Assembly (NCBI GenBank): GCA_963717635.1
Contig: OY970347.1
Span: 2,046,001 to 2,110,000 of the forward strand
Length of the DNA: 64,000 nucleotides
Direction: 5' to 3'
Source: JALZKA01 sp963717635
Lineage (GTDB): Bacteria; Actinomycetota; Thermoleophilia; Solirubrobacterales; 70-9
Position numbers and translations under genes: made by a program. Shown here one piece after another: positions 1 to 9,353 of the stretch (position 1 is the stretch's first letter; each line of letters begins with the position of its first letter). The notes below the pieces were generated by a model. That model worked only from the letters and a program-made list of their open reading frames with translations. It had not been told where the DNA came from and did not search any database.

Positions 1-1307
1 CGGACGGGATGGATCGAGAGGCTCTCGGTGCCGGTGATCGAGAGCTGGCGCAGCATGTGCCGCGGCGCCGGGTCGGTCGGCAATCCGTCCGCCGCTCCCG
101 AGAGCCCGACCGATGGCCCCGCCAGGAAGTCCGCCATGGTGCCCTTCTGGTACCCGAGGTAGCGGATGATCGGGTTGAGCTCGGCCAGGAACGGGTCGAG
201 CTCGTCGATCACCGGAGCGAGCCCGTCCAAGACGTCGCGCAGGGCCGGCAGGCCCCGCAGCGAAACCCGCTGGAGGACCACCAGGTCGCCGAACAGGTCG
301 CGCAGGCTGGGCGCCAGGCGTTTGACGTTGTCGAGTGTGGGCCGCAGCTCGCGGGCCACAGGAATCAGGTCCTCGATCAGGGGATCGGCCTCGACCCGGA
401 AGCTGTCGAGCCGCTCGAGCGTCGCCCGGGTCTCGCGTTGGAATGTCGGCAGGATCTGGAACGTCTCGGCCAGCGCCTCGTCCTCGGCGGCGAGCCCCTC
501 GAAGGTGTTCTTCGAGCCCCGGATCGACTCGGTCAACTCCTCGCGCCGCGCGCTCAACGCCTCGAAGGTGATGCCGACGTCGCGGACGATCCCGCGCAAC
601 GCGTCCTCCTGCCCGGCGAGGATCTCGAGCGTGTCCGAGGCGTCGGTGATGAACGGCGCCAGATTGCCGAGGGCGTCGTTGAAGGCAAGCCCCTGGTCGC
701 GGATAGCCACGGCGGCGCTCGCCTGCCAGCGCTGGAACGCCTCCCGCGTCTCGTCGTCAAGGGCATTGAAGATCTCGTCGATCTGCGTGGCCTCGCGGGT
801 CTGGCCGACGCCCAGGCTGTCGCCCTCGGGCAGGGCCTCGGCCACCGGTGCTCCTGCGACGGGCTCGGCCGAGTCGCCAAGCGCGACCTGGGCGTGCTCC
901 GTTCCCGCTCCGGCATCGCCCGGCTCGGTCCCGGAGGTCAGCTCGATGAAGGTTTCCCCCAGCAGTGTCTTCTGGCGCAGGATCGCGCGCGCGTCCTTCG
1001 AAATCGGGGCGTATTGCGGCTGTACCTCGATCTCGGCCGCGGCCACGTCCCGGCCCTGGAGCCGCTGGTCGGCCGGCGCGGGTTCGATCGCCTTGACCTT
1101 GCCGACCGAGACGCCGCCGATCCGGACGTCGGACTCGACCGCGAGCTGCGTGGCCTCGGGGAAGTACGCGGTGAAGCGGTAGCTCTCCGGCTTCAACGGG
1201 ACCGGCCCGCCGAACGCGATCCACAGGAACAGGATCAGGCCGAAGCACGAGAGCGTGAAGCCGGCGGCGATCAGGATGCGACCGAATGAGGGTGCCTGCT
1301 TTTGCAT
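1..1307 (-). CDS. MCE family protein (MlaD domain), sixth gene of the operon, partial at the left edge
   Basis: MCE proteins are periplasmic or cell-wall substrate-binding parts of lipid-importing ABC systems. The start is ATG at 1307, 7 nt after the stop of the preceding gene. Residues 9-31 form one hydrophobic anchor. The MlaD domain follows at about residues 40-115 and carries the family signature RIGGVSVGKV. After it come a long helical region and an acidic Ala/Gly-rich insert. The frame stays open to base 1, ending within IHP, so about 435 residues are visible and the C-terminus is missing. It is the last gene of a tightly packed run of six. The family call is secure; the cargo is unknown. 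Confidence 0.9.
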   Translation of the reverse strand, partial: MQKQAPSFGRILIAAGFTLSCFGLILFLWIAFGGPVPLKPESYRFTAYFPEATQLAVESDVRIGGVSVGKVKAIEPAPADQRLQGRDVAAAEIEVQPQYAPISKDARAILRQKTLLGETFIELTSGTEPGDAGAGTEHAQVALGDSAEPVAGAPVAEALPEGDSLGVGQTREATQIDEIFNALDDETREAFQRWQASAAVAIRDQGLAFNDALGNLAPFITDASDTLEILAGQEDALRGIVRDVGITFEALSARREELTESIRGSKNTFEGLAAEDEALAETFQILPTFQRETRATLERLDSFRVEADPLIEDLIPVARELRPTLDNVKRLAPSLRDLFGDLVVLQRVSLRGLPALRDVLDGLAPVIDELDPFLAELNPIIRYLGYQKGTMADFLAGPSVGLSGAADGLPTDPAPRHMLRQLSITGTESLSIHPV

Positions 1308-1314
1308 CGCTACC

Positions 1315-2640
1315 TCAGCACCCCGCCAGTGCGAGGACGGGGTCGGTGAGGCCGGAGACGAGCTTGCGGAGCTGCTCGACGACGGGGTTCGCGTCCTGGA
1401 TCAGCGAGGAAGCGTGCTCGCAGCCCATCGTCAGGTAGATCCGTCGATAGAAGCCGTTGCCGTCGCCGGAGGAGAACAGGTTCGAGGTCAGGTGCCCGAG
1501 CCAGCTGACCCAGTAGAGGTAGCCCTCGTCGCGGCCCGCGTCGCCGGTGGGCTCGGGACCCCCGGGGTTGTTGGACGCCATATTGAACAGGCGGTTGAGC
1601 TTCCCGGCCACGACGGTCAACCGCGGGGTGGCTGCCGCGAAGCGCGTGGCGCCGCGGCGGATGTCCGGCACCCGGTCGCGTGCCTCGCGCACGAACGGCC
1701 TGATCTCGTCCCGCAGGGCCGGCGTCGCCCGTTCGGCGAACTTGCGGGTCGACGCGTTCAACTCGTCGAGGTTGCGGGCGAACGGCCGCAGCTCGTTGAA
1801 GGTCGGGCCCATCACCGACGCGAACTCGCGCATCGAGATCAGGGTCTCGCGGCCGGTCGACAGGGTCTCCGGCAGGAGCGAGATCAGACGGCGCACGTCG
1901 GGGTCCTGCTCGGCGACGGCGCCTAGGTACTGCGACGCGGACGAGACCAGCCGCGTCAGCTCGTGCTCGGCCTGGCCGACGCGGGTCGTGAGGACGTTCA
2001 TGTTGTGGGTGAACTGGGCGAGCTCGCGGCGGCGCTCCGACACCGTGCGGTTCAGAACACCGAGGTTGCGGTTGATCGGGCCGAGGTGTCCCAGCAGCTT
2101 GCCCAGCTCGCGGTCGCGCCCCTCGAGGCCGCCGCCGGCCCCGACCAGGAGCAGGCGCAGGTAGGCCTGTGTGTCGGCGTCGAGCGCGGCCAGGATCTCG
2201 TGGAAGTTGACGTCGGGAGCGGTGTTCGCCATCGGCACGACGTCGCCCTCTGAGTACTCGCCCGCTTCGCGCGTGCCGGGGTCGAGCTCGAAGAACATCG
2301 ACTTCAGCCCGGTCAGCGGCCGCATCAGGATCGTCGCGTCGCGATAGATCGGCAGGAACTCGCGGTCGATCGCGTAGGTCACTACGCCGGCGCCGTCCAC
2401 CAGCTCGACCTTCTGGACGTCGCCGACGCGCACGCCGGCGACCCGGATCGTCTGGCCCTGGCCCGGGACGACCGCCTGTGCGGTCTCGAACTCGGCCTTC
2501 AGCTCGAACGGCTTCTCCTCCAGGATCGGGATCCGCAGGCGCTGCTCCTGGAGGATCACGTAGGAGGTGATCCCCGCCATGAGCATCACCACGGTCACCG
2601 CGACGACGTTGCGAAGCTGCTCGCGCACCAGGCGGGCCAT
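1315..2640 (-). CDS. MCE family protein, fifth gene of the operon
   Basis: A 441-residue MCE protein with an N-terminal membrane anchor (about residues 11-30) and an MlaD domain at about 35-115 with the motif RVAGVRVGDV. The remaining ~300 residues are helix-rich, as in the tunnel-forming part of actinobacterial Mce proteins. It ends in ALAGC. The start ATG at 2640 overlaps the upstream stop by one base (TGATG), so translation is probably coupled. It should work with its five neighbours as one heteromeric lipid-transfer assembly; that is inferred from mycobacterial Mce complexes, where six different MCE chains act together. Confidence 0.9.
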   Translation of the reverse strand: MARLVREQLRNVVAVTVVMLMAGITSYVILQEQRLRIPILEEKPFELKAEFETAQAVVPGQGQTIRVAGVRVGDVQKVELVDGAGVVTYAIDREFLPIYRDATILMRPLTGLKSMFFELDPGTREAGEYSEGDVVPMANTAPDVNFHEILAALDADTQAYLRLLLVGAGGGLEGRDRELGKLLGHLGPINRNLGVLNRTVSERRRELAQFTHNMNVLTTRVGQAEHELTRLVSSASQYLGAVAEQDPDVRRLISLLPETLSTGRETLISMREFASVMGPTFNELRPFARNLDELNASTRKFAERATPALRDEIRPFVREARDRVPDIRRGATRFAAATPRLTVVAGKLNRLFNMASNNPGGPEPTGDAGRDEGYLYWVSWLGHLTSNLFSSGDGNGFYRRIYLTMGCEHASSLIQDANPVVEQLRKLVSGLTDPVLALAGC

Positions 2641-4313
2641 CAGCGCGCCGCCTCCACCGCGGCCGCGACGTTGATCTCGCCGAGCCCGAGCATGTCGACG
2701 GCACGCTGCAGGCGGGCGATCGTCCGATCGGCCTCGCGCCGCTCGGCACCGGCGCGAAGCTCGGCGATGCCCTCCAGGCCGGCCAGGCCGTCCGCGATCC
2801 GCTGGAGTCCCGTCGCGCCCGGGCCGCTTAGCTGGTCGACGCTCGCCAGCGGCACCGGGTCCTGATCAACGTCCGCCGGGAACGGGCTGACGCCGCCCTC
2901 GAGGTTCGGCGGGTCCTGCGTCTCGCACCGCACCCCGGGCCGATAGGCGCTCTTGGCCGAGTCGTCGACCCGCGGCATCGCGCCCAGCAGCGGGAACGGC
3001 GTCAGCCCGAAGGCGGCGTCACGGCCCGCCCCGGCCGGGATCCGCACCAGGTTGGAGCCGCTGCCGCCGAGGACGCGCAGGTGCTGGCCGTTGGCGTCGC
3101 CGGAACGACTCTCCGACGCGGAACCCGCAAGGCCGTAGCCGGTCGTCTCGAAGGTCCGCCCGCCCGGCTCGAGCGGGTACTGGTCGAGCGGATCGACAGG
3201 CTCCACGGTCGAGTGCGACCACGGGATCACGACCTCGTTGAAGCAGGACGAGAGCGCCCGGGTCTGCTGGAAGAACTTGCGGTTGCGCGCGGCGAGCTGC
3301 GCCAGCTTCGGCACCGTCGGCCGCAGGCGCGCGACCAGCCCGCGCAGCTCGGCCGGCGACATCAGGCCGCGAAGCTGCTGGAGCATCGGCAGCGCCGCCC
3401 GGAGGGTCTCGGGGCTCGTCCGCGTCCCGGGCAGGGCCTCGATCGCGAAGGCGCGCAACGCCGGCAATGCGCGGTTCAGCTCCCTGAAGGCCGGCTCGCC
3501 GACCTCGAGGAAGTCGGGCAGCAGCTCGATCGCGCGCCCGAGGTCGGCGTCGCGAGCGGCGAACGAGCCGCTCACGACCCGCAGGTTCGTGACCAGATTG
3601 CCCAGCGCCTGCTGGTCGCGCCCGAGACCGCGCAGGACGCGCCCCAGGCCCCGGATCAGGCCGCTCAGGTCGTGCCGCTCGGTGCCCAGGGCCGCCTCGT
3701 TCACCAGGGCGCCGTAGCGGTAGGCGACCGGGGCGGCGCGGTAGAGCTCACGCAGGCCGTCGGCCCCGTCGTATTGGATCAGGGAGTTCCCGAACTGGTC
3801 GAGCAGCGTCTGCAGATGCGCGCGGACGTCGGCTTGGAGCGTGGTCAGGATCTGGTCGAGCTGGGTCGAGTACGCGGTCTGCTCGAGCCCGAAGGTGTGA
3901 CCCTCCTCGGCCTCGGGTGCGCTCGGGCTGCCCGGCGAAAGGTCGATGAAGTAGTTCCCTTCGAGGAACAGCCGCGGCCGGACCTTGAACGTGGCGTCCT
4001 CGTGGAGCGGCAACGCCTCTTCGTTCAGCGCCATCGTCACCTTCGCCGCCTGATGTGCGGCGGTCGCTGCATCGGCCGGCTCGTCGACGTCCACCTGCTC
4101 GACCGAGGTCACCTTGCCGACGTTGACCCCCGCGATCCGCACCGGGGACTTTGCGCGCAGCGCCTGCGACGAGCCGAACACGGCGCTGACCTCGTGCTTG
4201 CTCGACCAGGGCAGCTCCTTGGTGTACGCGAGGAACGCGCCGAACCCGATCACGACGACCAGGACCAGGCCGAGCGCCCAGTTTGGAATGCCCTTGGCCT
4301 CCATCCCCCTCAT
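2640..4313 (-). CDS. MCE family protein, fourth gene of the operon
   Basis: A 557-residue MCE protein. Residues 11-29 form the membrane anchor, and the MlaD domain spans about 35-130 with the signature RIAGVNVGKV. A long helical domain follows, then a C-terminal extension of about 180 residues rich in Gly, Pro and charged residues. The ATG at 4313 overlaps the upstream stop by 4 bp; an in-frame ATG 9 bp further in (MEAKG) is an alternative start. The C-terminal extension is longer than in a minimal MCE protein and may be exposed in the wall. It is the largest central member of the six-gene set. Confidence 0.9.
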   Translation of the reverse strand: MRGMEAKGIPNWALGLVLVVVIGFGAFLAYTKELPWSSKHEVSAVFGSSQALRAKSPVRIAGVNVGKVTSVEQVDVDEPADAATAAHQAAKVTMALNEEALPLHEDATFKVRPRLFLEGNYFIDLSPGSPSAPEAEEGHTFGLEQTAYSTQLDQILTTLQADVRAHLQTLLDQFGNSLIQYDGADGLRELYRAAPVAYRYGALVNEAALGTERHDLSGLIRGLGRVLRGLGRDQQALGNLVTNLRVVSGSFAARDADLGRAIELLPDFLEVGEPAFRELNRALPALRAFAIEALPGTRTSPETLRAALPMLQQLRGLMSPAELRGLVARLRPTVPKLAQLAARNRKFFQQTRALSSCFNEVVIPWSHSTVEPVDPLDQYPLEPGGRTFETTGYGLAGSASESRSGDANGQHLRVLGGSGSNLVRIPAGAGRDAAFGLTPFPLLGAMPRVDDSAKSAYRPGVRCETQDPPNLEGGVSPFPADVDQDPVPLASVDQLSGPGATGLQRIADGLAGLEGIAELRAGAERREADRTIARLQRAVDMLGLGEINVAAAVEAAR

Positions 4314-5977
4314 CGCCCGATCCGCCTCCAGGTCTGTGGCTGGCGCGAGACCACCCGGCTGTCGAACCGGGTCCGCTGGCGGTCAGCGTTGTAGAAGAGC
4401 GTGGTCGGTCCGCGCGAGCCCGGCAGGTCCGAGATGCGGTCGGCGGGATCGGAGAGCGCCTGACCCGGCACCCGGATCTGCCCGAGCGGGTAGCCCGACT
4501 GGCCCGGCTGGCAATCCGCGTTGCGCTGGCCCGTGGGCCCGTAGGGGTGCGTGTTGACCATCGGGAACTCATACGGCCGGAACTGCCCGCTGCCGACCGT
4601 CCCGGCCTTGCCGTTCGCACCAACGCCCGAGTACCCGCCGAGGCCCGTCTCCACCAGCGCCGGCGCCGCCGGGAACCGGGTCAGCATCTGCCGCAGGGCG
4701 TAGCCGGTCTGGTCGCGGTCGGTCAGCCCACCGGGCAGGAACGTGAACCAGTAGTTCCAGTAGTTGCAGACGGTCTGCGCCGGCGCCACGTACTTGACCA
4801 GCGGCTTCGCGGTCCGGAACGTGTCGCCGAGGCGCATCAGCGTGATCCGGGTCGTGGGCTGGGAGACCAGCTCGTCGAGCTCCCGGAACACCTCCTCGAG
4901 CCGGCGGTTCACGGCCGGTTGGTTGCGCATGACCGGTGCGCCGATCTCGATCGTGTCGTTTAAGACCGGCAGCGTTATCCGCAGGCTCTCCGCCGCCGGG
5001 CGCATCTCGCGCGCGAACGTCTCGACCCGGGCCAGGAACGCGCGCTGCGCCGGCAGCAGCCGGATCCCGGTCTCATAGGTGAGCGGCGCCTCCGAGATCG
5101 ACTCCTTGAGCGCCTCCTCGTCAGAGGAGATCGCGCGGAACGCGATCGCGGCGTTCACGAACTGCTGCGCGTAGTCGCTCGCGGCCGGCGCCGTGTACTG
5201 CGCGGTCCGCGCGAGCCCGTTGAAGAAGCGGCCGATGTTCGTCTCGGGGTCGGCCAGGATCCGCGCTACCGGACGCAGGTTGGTGAACAGCGGCTCGAGC
5301 CCGGCGATCGCGTCGTTCAGCGAGGTCCCGCGCGCGGCCAGCGCGTTGCCGTAGCCGAACAGGTTCTCGCGCTGGGACTTGCGGGTCTTGGTGTCGAACG
5401 TGTCGTTGATCGCGTCGAACTCGGTCTGGGCCTGGAAGCAGCCGTTGCGGGCCTGTTCGGGGATCGACTCGGTGAAGGTCTTCGGGTCGGCCGGCAGCTC
5501 GCAGATCGCGCCGTCGTCGGTGCCGTCGAACTGGAAGCCCTCGGGCGCGGGCGGGCCGGTGCCGCGCACGATCTCCACGTACTTGAGCCCAAACGGGGAG
5601 CGGTAGCGCACCCGGAAGATCGAGTCCTGCGCGAGCGGCTTCGCCGACTCGTCGAGCTTCAGGTTGACCTGGGCGACCACCGCGGGCAGCTCGCCGGCGT
5701 CGGGCTCCGTGCCTGCCACGGCGGCCTGGTCCGAGTCGACCACGGGCTCGATCGACTCGACTGCGCCAACTCGCACCCCGCCGATCCGGATCTCGTTCGA
5801 GTCGCGGAGGCGAGCCGAGTTCGGGACTTCGACCGAGACCCGGTAGGTCGGCACGAACGGCAGGCCCTGGTTCGCGTTGTAGGCAAGGAACACCGCGACG
5901 ATCGAGATCAGCACGGTGACGGCGCCGACCATTACCGGCGAGGCGGCGAGGGCGGCTGTCGCGCTGCGCCGGTTCAT
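4310..5977 (-). CDS. MCE family protein, third gene of the operon
   Basis: A 555-residue MCE protein with an anchor at about residues 13-33 and an MlaD domain at about 40-150 carrying RIGGVRVGAV. The domain is split by an acidic insert before the YVEIVRGTG strand. A helical region follows, then a Tyr/Gly/Pro-rich tail with scattered cysteines. It overlaps both neighbours by 4 bp (ATGA type), typical of one co-translated operon. The family is clear from the MlaD core and context; the substrate cannot be read from sequence. Confidence 0.9.
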   Translation of the reverse strand: MNRRSATAALAASPVMVGAVTVLISIVAVFLAYNANQGLPFVPTYRVSVEVPNSARLRDSNEIRIGGVRVGAVESIEPVVDSDQAAVAGTEPDAGELPAVVAQVNLKLDESAKPLAQDSIFRVRYRSPFGLKYVEIVRGTGPPAPEGFQFDGTDDGAICELPADPKTFTESIPEQARNGCFQAQTEFDAINDTFDTKTRKSQRENLFGYGNALAARGTSLNDAIAGLEPLFTNLRPVARILADPETNIGRFFNGLARTAQYTAPAASDYAQQFVNAAIAFRAISSDEEALKESISEAPLTYETGIRLLPAQRAFLARVETFAREMRPAAESLRITLPVLNDTIEIGAPVMRNQPAVNRRLEEVFRELDELVSQPTTRITLMRLGDTFRTAKPLVKYVAPAQTVCNYWNYWFTFLPGGLTDRDQTGYALRQMLTRFPAAPALVETGLGGYSGVGANGKAGTVGSGQFRPYEFPMVNTHPYGPTGQRNADCQPGQSGYPLGQIRVPGQALSDPADRISDLPGSRGPTTLFYNADRQRTRFDSRVVSRQPQTWRRIGR

Positions 5978-7701
5978 GGGCCGAAGAGGATGTCGAGGAG
6001 GTCGTCGGCCGCCTGCTGGCTGCCGCTGCCGAGGCTGCCGAGGCCGCCCTTGCCCTTGCCCTTCTTGCCGCCGAGGCCGAGGCCGTCGAGCGCGCCGCCC
6101 GGCAGGTCGAGGATGTCCTCGAGCTCGTCGCGGATCTCATCCGAGTCGACGGGAGCGTCGCCTCCGCCGGTGTCGCCGGGGCCGGCCGGCCCGCCGCCCG
6201 ACGAGGCCCCGTCGCCCCCGTGACCGGAGCGCCCCGAGCGGGCGTTGCGCCGCGCCCGCGCCGGATCGGCCATGTCGCAGAGCTCGATCCGGGCCCGGTC
6301 AGGCGCCGTTCCCTGCGGGCATACCGTCGGGTGGTACTTCGGAAGCCCCAGATCCTCATTGATTCCCGGCTGGTTCGGCCCGAGCCAAGTCCCGCAGCGC
6401 GGCGCCTCCTCGAAGGCCGTGGTCGTGCCACCGCCGTCGGTCGGGATCCCGTAGTCGCCGGTCGTCGCGTTGCGGCCGGTCGAGAACGCTCCACAGGGCC
6501 CGGTGAAGACCTCCTGGAGCCCGATGTGCAGGGTGTGGCCCGCGCGGTCGAACTGGTTCAGCGCGAGCGACTGGTAGTAGGCGTAGTTCAGCAGGCCCTC
6601 GAAGCCGGTGTACCCCATGGTGTTGCGGGTGCCCGGGTCCGTCCCGGTGCGGCCGGTGGTGGCGGCCGCGGCATCGTTGATCTCGACCACGCGGCGCGGG
6701 TCGTCGAGGTCACGCAGAAAATCGGCGAGGATCTCCGCTGTCACCGGCGCCGACTTCCCGGCCTCGGCCAGCAACTCGAGCTCGTCCCGCCCGCGCCGCA
6801 ACGCGCGCTCGCCCACCTGCGCCGCGTCGCCCAGCGACGTCAGCGAGTCCTCGGAGGCGCGCTGGAACGGCGGCAGGCTGTTCGAGAGCCGGTGGAGCTC
6901 GGGCGCGGCCTCGCGCAGCTCGGCCAGCAGCGGGGTCTGCTCGCGGGCCGTGTCGCCGAGCTGGGCGAGCGTCGGCTGCAGCTCGGCGACGTAGTCGTCG
7001 AAGCGGTCGAACCCGGTGGACACGTCGTCGCGCCGCTCGACCGCCGCCGAGGAGACGTCCTCGGCCTCGTCGACGAAGCTGACCACCTGATCGCGGACCC
7101 GAGCCAGCTCGCCGGACACCCGCTCGGAGTTCACGTTCAGGTCGCGGATCAGCTCGTTGTGCCCGGCGAGGATCTCGGTCACCTCCTCGAGGTCACTCAA
7201 CGCCGGCGCCCCCAGCCGGATCGCCTCGTTCAGCGCATCCGCGTTGCCGGCCAGGGCCGTGCCGAACTCGTTGATCAGGAGCTGAAGGCGGAGCTTGAAC
7301 GGCTCTCGCATCGTGTTCTGGACGAGGTCCGGCTGCACGTTCTGCGAGACCCGGCTGGCCGGGATCATGCCCCCCTCCGGGAGCGGCTCGCCCGCGGGCA
7401 GGCAGTCGAGGAAGTACTCGCCCAGCAGCGATTGCGGCTCCGACTCGCAGGTCGTCTCGTCGCCCAGTTGCGCAAGGTCGCCGCTGATCTCGACCGTCAC
7501 GACCGCTCGTTTGTCCTCGTTCACGGTCAGGTCGGTGACCGAGCCGACGTTGACGCCGGAGACGCGCATGTCGGCCGCCTCGACGATCCCGAACGCGTTG
7601 TAGAGCTCGATCCGGTAGGTGCGGGTGTCGTCGGCGCCGGCGGCCGCGACGAAGCCGGCGCTCGCGCCGGCGGCCAGCAGAATCAGCGCGATCCGCCTCA
7701 T
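5974..7701 (-). CDS. MCE family protein, second gene of the operon, with Gly/Lys-rich tail
   Basis: A 575-residue MCE protein. The N-terminus (MRRIALILLAAGASAGFVAA) is a signal peptide or anchor with no lipobox cysteine. The MlaD domain lies at about residues 28-105 with RVSGVNVGSV. A helical region extends to about 390. Residues near 360-480 contain several Cys. The last ~100 residues are low complexity, with a KGKGK run and a hydrophobic end (LLDILFGP). The ATG at 7701 overlaps the upstream stop by 4 bp. In mycobacterial operons one MCE member is a lipoprotein; none of the six here shows a clear lipobox. Confidence 0.88.
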   Translation of the reverse strand: MRRIALILLAAGASAGFVAAAGADDTRTYRIELYNAFGIVEAADMRVSGVNVGSVTDLTVNEDKRAVVTVEISGDLAQLGDETTCESEPQSLLGEYFLDCLPAGEPLPEGGMIPASRVSQNVQPDLVQNTMREPFKLRLQLLINEFGTALAGNADALNEAIRLGAPALSDLEEVTEILAGHNELIRDLNVNSERVSGELARVRDQVVSFVDEAEDVSSAAVERRDDVSTGFDRFDDYVAELQPTLAQLGDTAREQTPLLAELREAAPELHRLSNSLPPFQRASEDSLTSLGDAAQVGERALRRGRDELELLAEAGKSAPVTAEILADFLRDLDDPRRVVEINDAAAATTGRTGTDPGTRNTMGYTGFEGLLNYAYYQSLALNQFDRAGHTLHIGLQEVFTGPCGAFSTGRNATTGDYGIPTDGGGTTTAFEEAPRCGTWLGPNQPGINEDLGLPKYHPTVCPQGTAPDRARIELCDMADPARARRNARSGRSGHGGDGASSGGGPAGPGDTGGGDAPVDSDEIRDELEDILDLPGGALDGLGLGGKKGKGKGGLGSLGSGSQQAADDLLDILFGP

Positions 7702-9179
7702 TGCCCTGGCTGCACCAAGGTCGGGTCACAGTCGCCGGGGATGCCGTCGGTGAGGATGCCGCCGTCGGTGAACGGCACCGAGGTGTCGGTTGGGTCGGCT
7801 GCTCCGAGCGGTCGCTCGTTGGCGCCCGGGCAGCGCGCCACGTTGCCCGTCGAAAGCGCCGCGAGCTGGTCGAGCGGCGAGTCCGGATCGGTCAGGTCCG
7901 GGATCCCGGCGAGGGTCGGCGAGAACGTATTGAGCGTCAGCCCCACCCGGCCGATGCCGCCGATCGCATCGGAGTAGCCGGAGTGGCTGAAGCCGTCGAA
8001 CCAGCCGACCAGCTCGGATGAGTAGGCGCGGAAATAGGTGAGGTTGGCGTGCCCGTTCGAAAGCGAGCAGAGCGCTTCGCCCAGGCTCCCCTGCGTGTAG
8101 TCGTCGTCGGCCACGACCTGGAGGTCGGCGGGGTTGGCGGGGCCGAATCCGCAGTCCGGCGACCCGGAGCCGACCGCGATCTCGCGCAGCGGGGGCTGCA
8201 GGCGCTGCAGCTCGATCAGGTCGTTCGCGCGGCCCGGACGGTCGATGATGGCGGTCAGGTCGCGGACCGTCGGCACCGCGTTGCGAGCGGTGGCGCGCAG
8301 CTCGATCAGGAACGGCAGCAGCTCCCGAGCGACCGGGCGCGAGGCGATGACCAGCGGCTCGACGTCGTCCAGCGCCGCCCGCAGGTTGACGAATGTCGTG
8401 TTGGCGTTGCGCAGGAACGGGGGCAGGAGCCCGATCGCGCGCGCCAGCTCGAGTTTGCGATCGCCGATTGCGTTCATCATCCGGTTCAGGTTTCCGACGA
8501 GCTGCGAGACGTCGGTCGAGCGGTCGGCCAGGGCGCCCGCGAACTGCGCACCGTCGATCAGCAGGTTCTCCAGCGCCCGCTCGTCGCGGCTGAGCTCGGC
8601 GAACAGGCGCCGCCCGTGGTAGAGCAGCGGGTTCAGGTACTTGTAGCCGCGGTTGGCCCGCGGCGCCACGCCCTCGTACGAGCGCGCGAACCCCTGGATC
8701 ACCCGCTTGAAGTCCTTCACCGTCTTGCGGTCCAGGGTGTTGAAGAGCTGGTCGATGTCGACCTCGGAGACCGTTTCCGACTGGCTCAGAGTGCCGCCGT
8801 CGGAGATCTCCTCGGCCTCGGCGCCGGCCGCCGGCAGCGTCAGCTGCACCTGGCGCTGGGCGACGCTCGAGATCGAGGTCCAGCGAACGGTCGCAGTCGT
8901 CCCGCGCAAAAGCGGGGCGAACTCCTCGTTGACCGTGAACCGGACCTCCGCCTGCCCGTCTGCGGTCAGGCCGATCTCCTGGACCGTGCCGACCGGGCGC
9001 CCACCGACCACCACCTGGTTGCCGGTGACAAGCTGGCTCGCGTTCTGGAACTGCGCGGTGACCTCGTAGGAGTCGCCCCCTCGGGTTGCGAGCAAGAGCA
9101 CTGCGACGACGACCGCCGCGGCGATCAGTGCGACGACCGCCGGCGCGCGACGGTCCCGGGCCTCCTCCTCACCCTTCAT
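7698..9179 (-). CDS. MCE family protein, first gene of the six-gene mce operon
   Basis: A 493-residue MCE protein. The short cytoplasmic start MKGEEEARDRRAP leads into an anchor at residues 13-31. The MlaD domain (about 37-110) has QVVVGGRPVGTVQEI. The helical region runs to about 330, followed by a tail with four cysteines that may form disulfides. The start is ATG at 9179. It is the first gene transcribed: the next gene upstream is divergent, and no yrbE permease or mceG ATPase precedes it. All downstream genes overlap or nearly touch. Confidence 0.9.
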   Translation of the reverse strand: MKGEEEARDRRAPAVVALIAAAVVVAVLLLATRGGDSYEVTAQFQNASQLVTGNQVVVGGRPVGTVQEIGLTADGQAEVRFTVNEEFAPLLRGTTATVRWTSISSVAQRQVQLTLPAAGAEAEEISDGGTLSQSETVSEVDIDQLFNTLDRKTVKDFKRVIQGFARSYEGVAPRANRGYKYLNPLLYHGRRLFAELSRDERALENLLIDGAQFAGALADRSTDVSQLVGNLNRMMNAIGDRKLELARAIGLLPPFLRNANTTFVNLRAALDDVEPLVIASRPVARELLPFLIELRATARNAVPTVRDLTAIIDRPGRANDLIELQRLQPPLREIAVGSGSPDCGFGPANPADLQVVADDDYTQGSLGEALCSLSNGHANLTYFRAYSSELVGWFDGFSHSGYSDAIGGIGRVGLTLNTFSPTLAGIPDLTDPDSPLDQLAALSTGNVARCPGANERPLGAADPTDTSVPFTDGGILTDGIPGDCDPTLVQPGQ

Positions 9180-9353
9180 GGACCAGCCGCGACGCTACCG
9201 CCAGGGTCCCGCCCGCGCAACCGACAACCTCTGGCTGATTGGCCAGTGGCCTGCCCGTGAAGGGCGCGGCTGGAGCTGCCGGTCCGCGAGGTGAAACGAC
9301 TGACGCCGCCGCGTTCCCGCTGACCACCTCCGCGACGTTAAGGTCACCCCGTC
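9180..9353. promoter_or_regulatory. Divergent promoter region between the mce operon and the beta-lactamase-like gene
   Basis: A 174-bp gap between divergent starts. On the minus strand a -10-like TAGCGT lies at 9192-9197, 12 nt before the mce ATG, implying a very short leader. On the plus strand TAAGGT lies at 9339-9344, 9 nt before the GTG at 9354, which fits a leaderless or nearly leaderless mRNA. No good -35 match was found for either. The hexamers are seen directly; promoter function is inferred. Confidence 0.4.

Noticed and set aside
1310..2749. A 479-codon frame overlapping the fifth mce gene on the same strand
   Set aside because: Arg/Pro-rich out-of-frame reading; the MlaD domain is in the other frame.
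6220..7977. A 585-codon plus-strand frame across the mce genes
   Set aside because: It is antisense to two clear MCE genes, is Arg/Gln/Val-rich noise with no domain, and is typical of high-GC opposite-frame openings.
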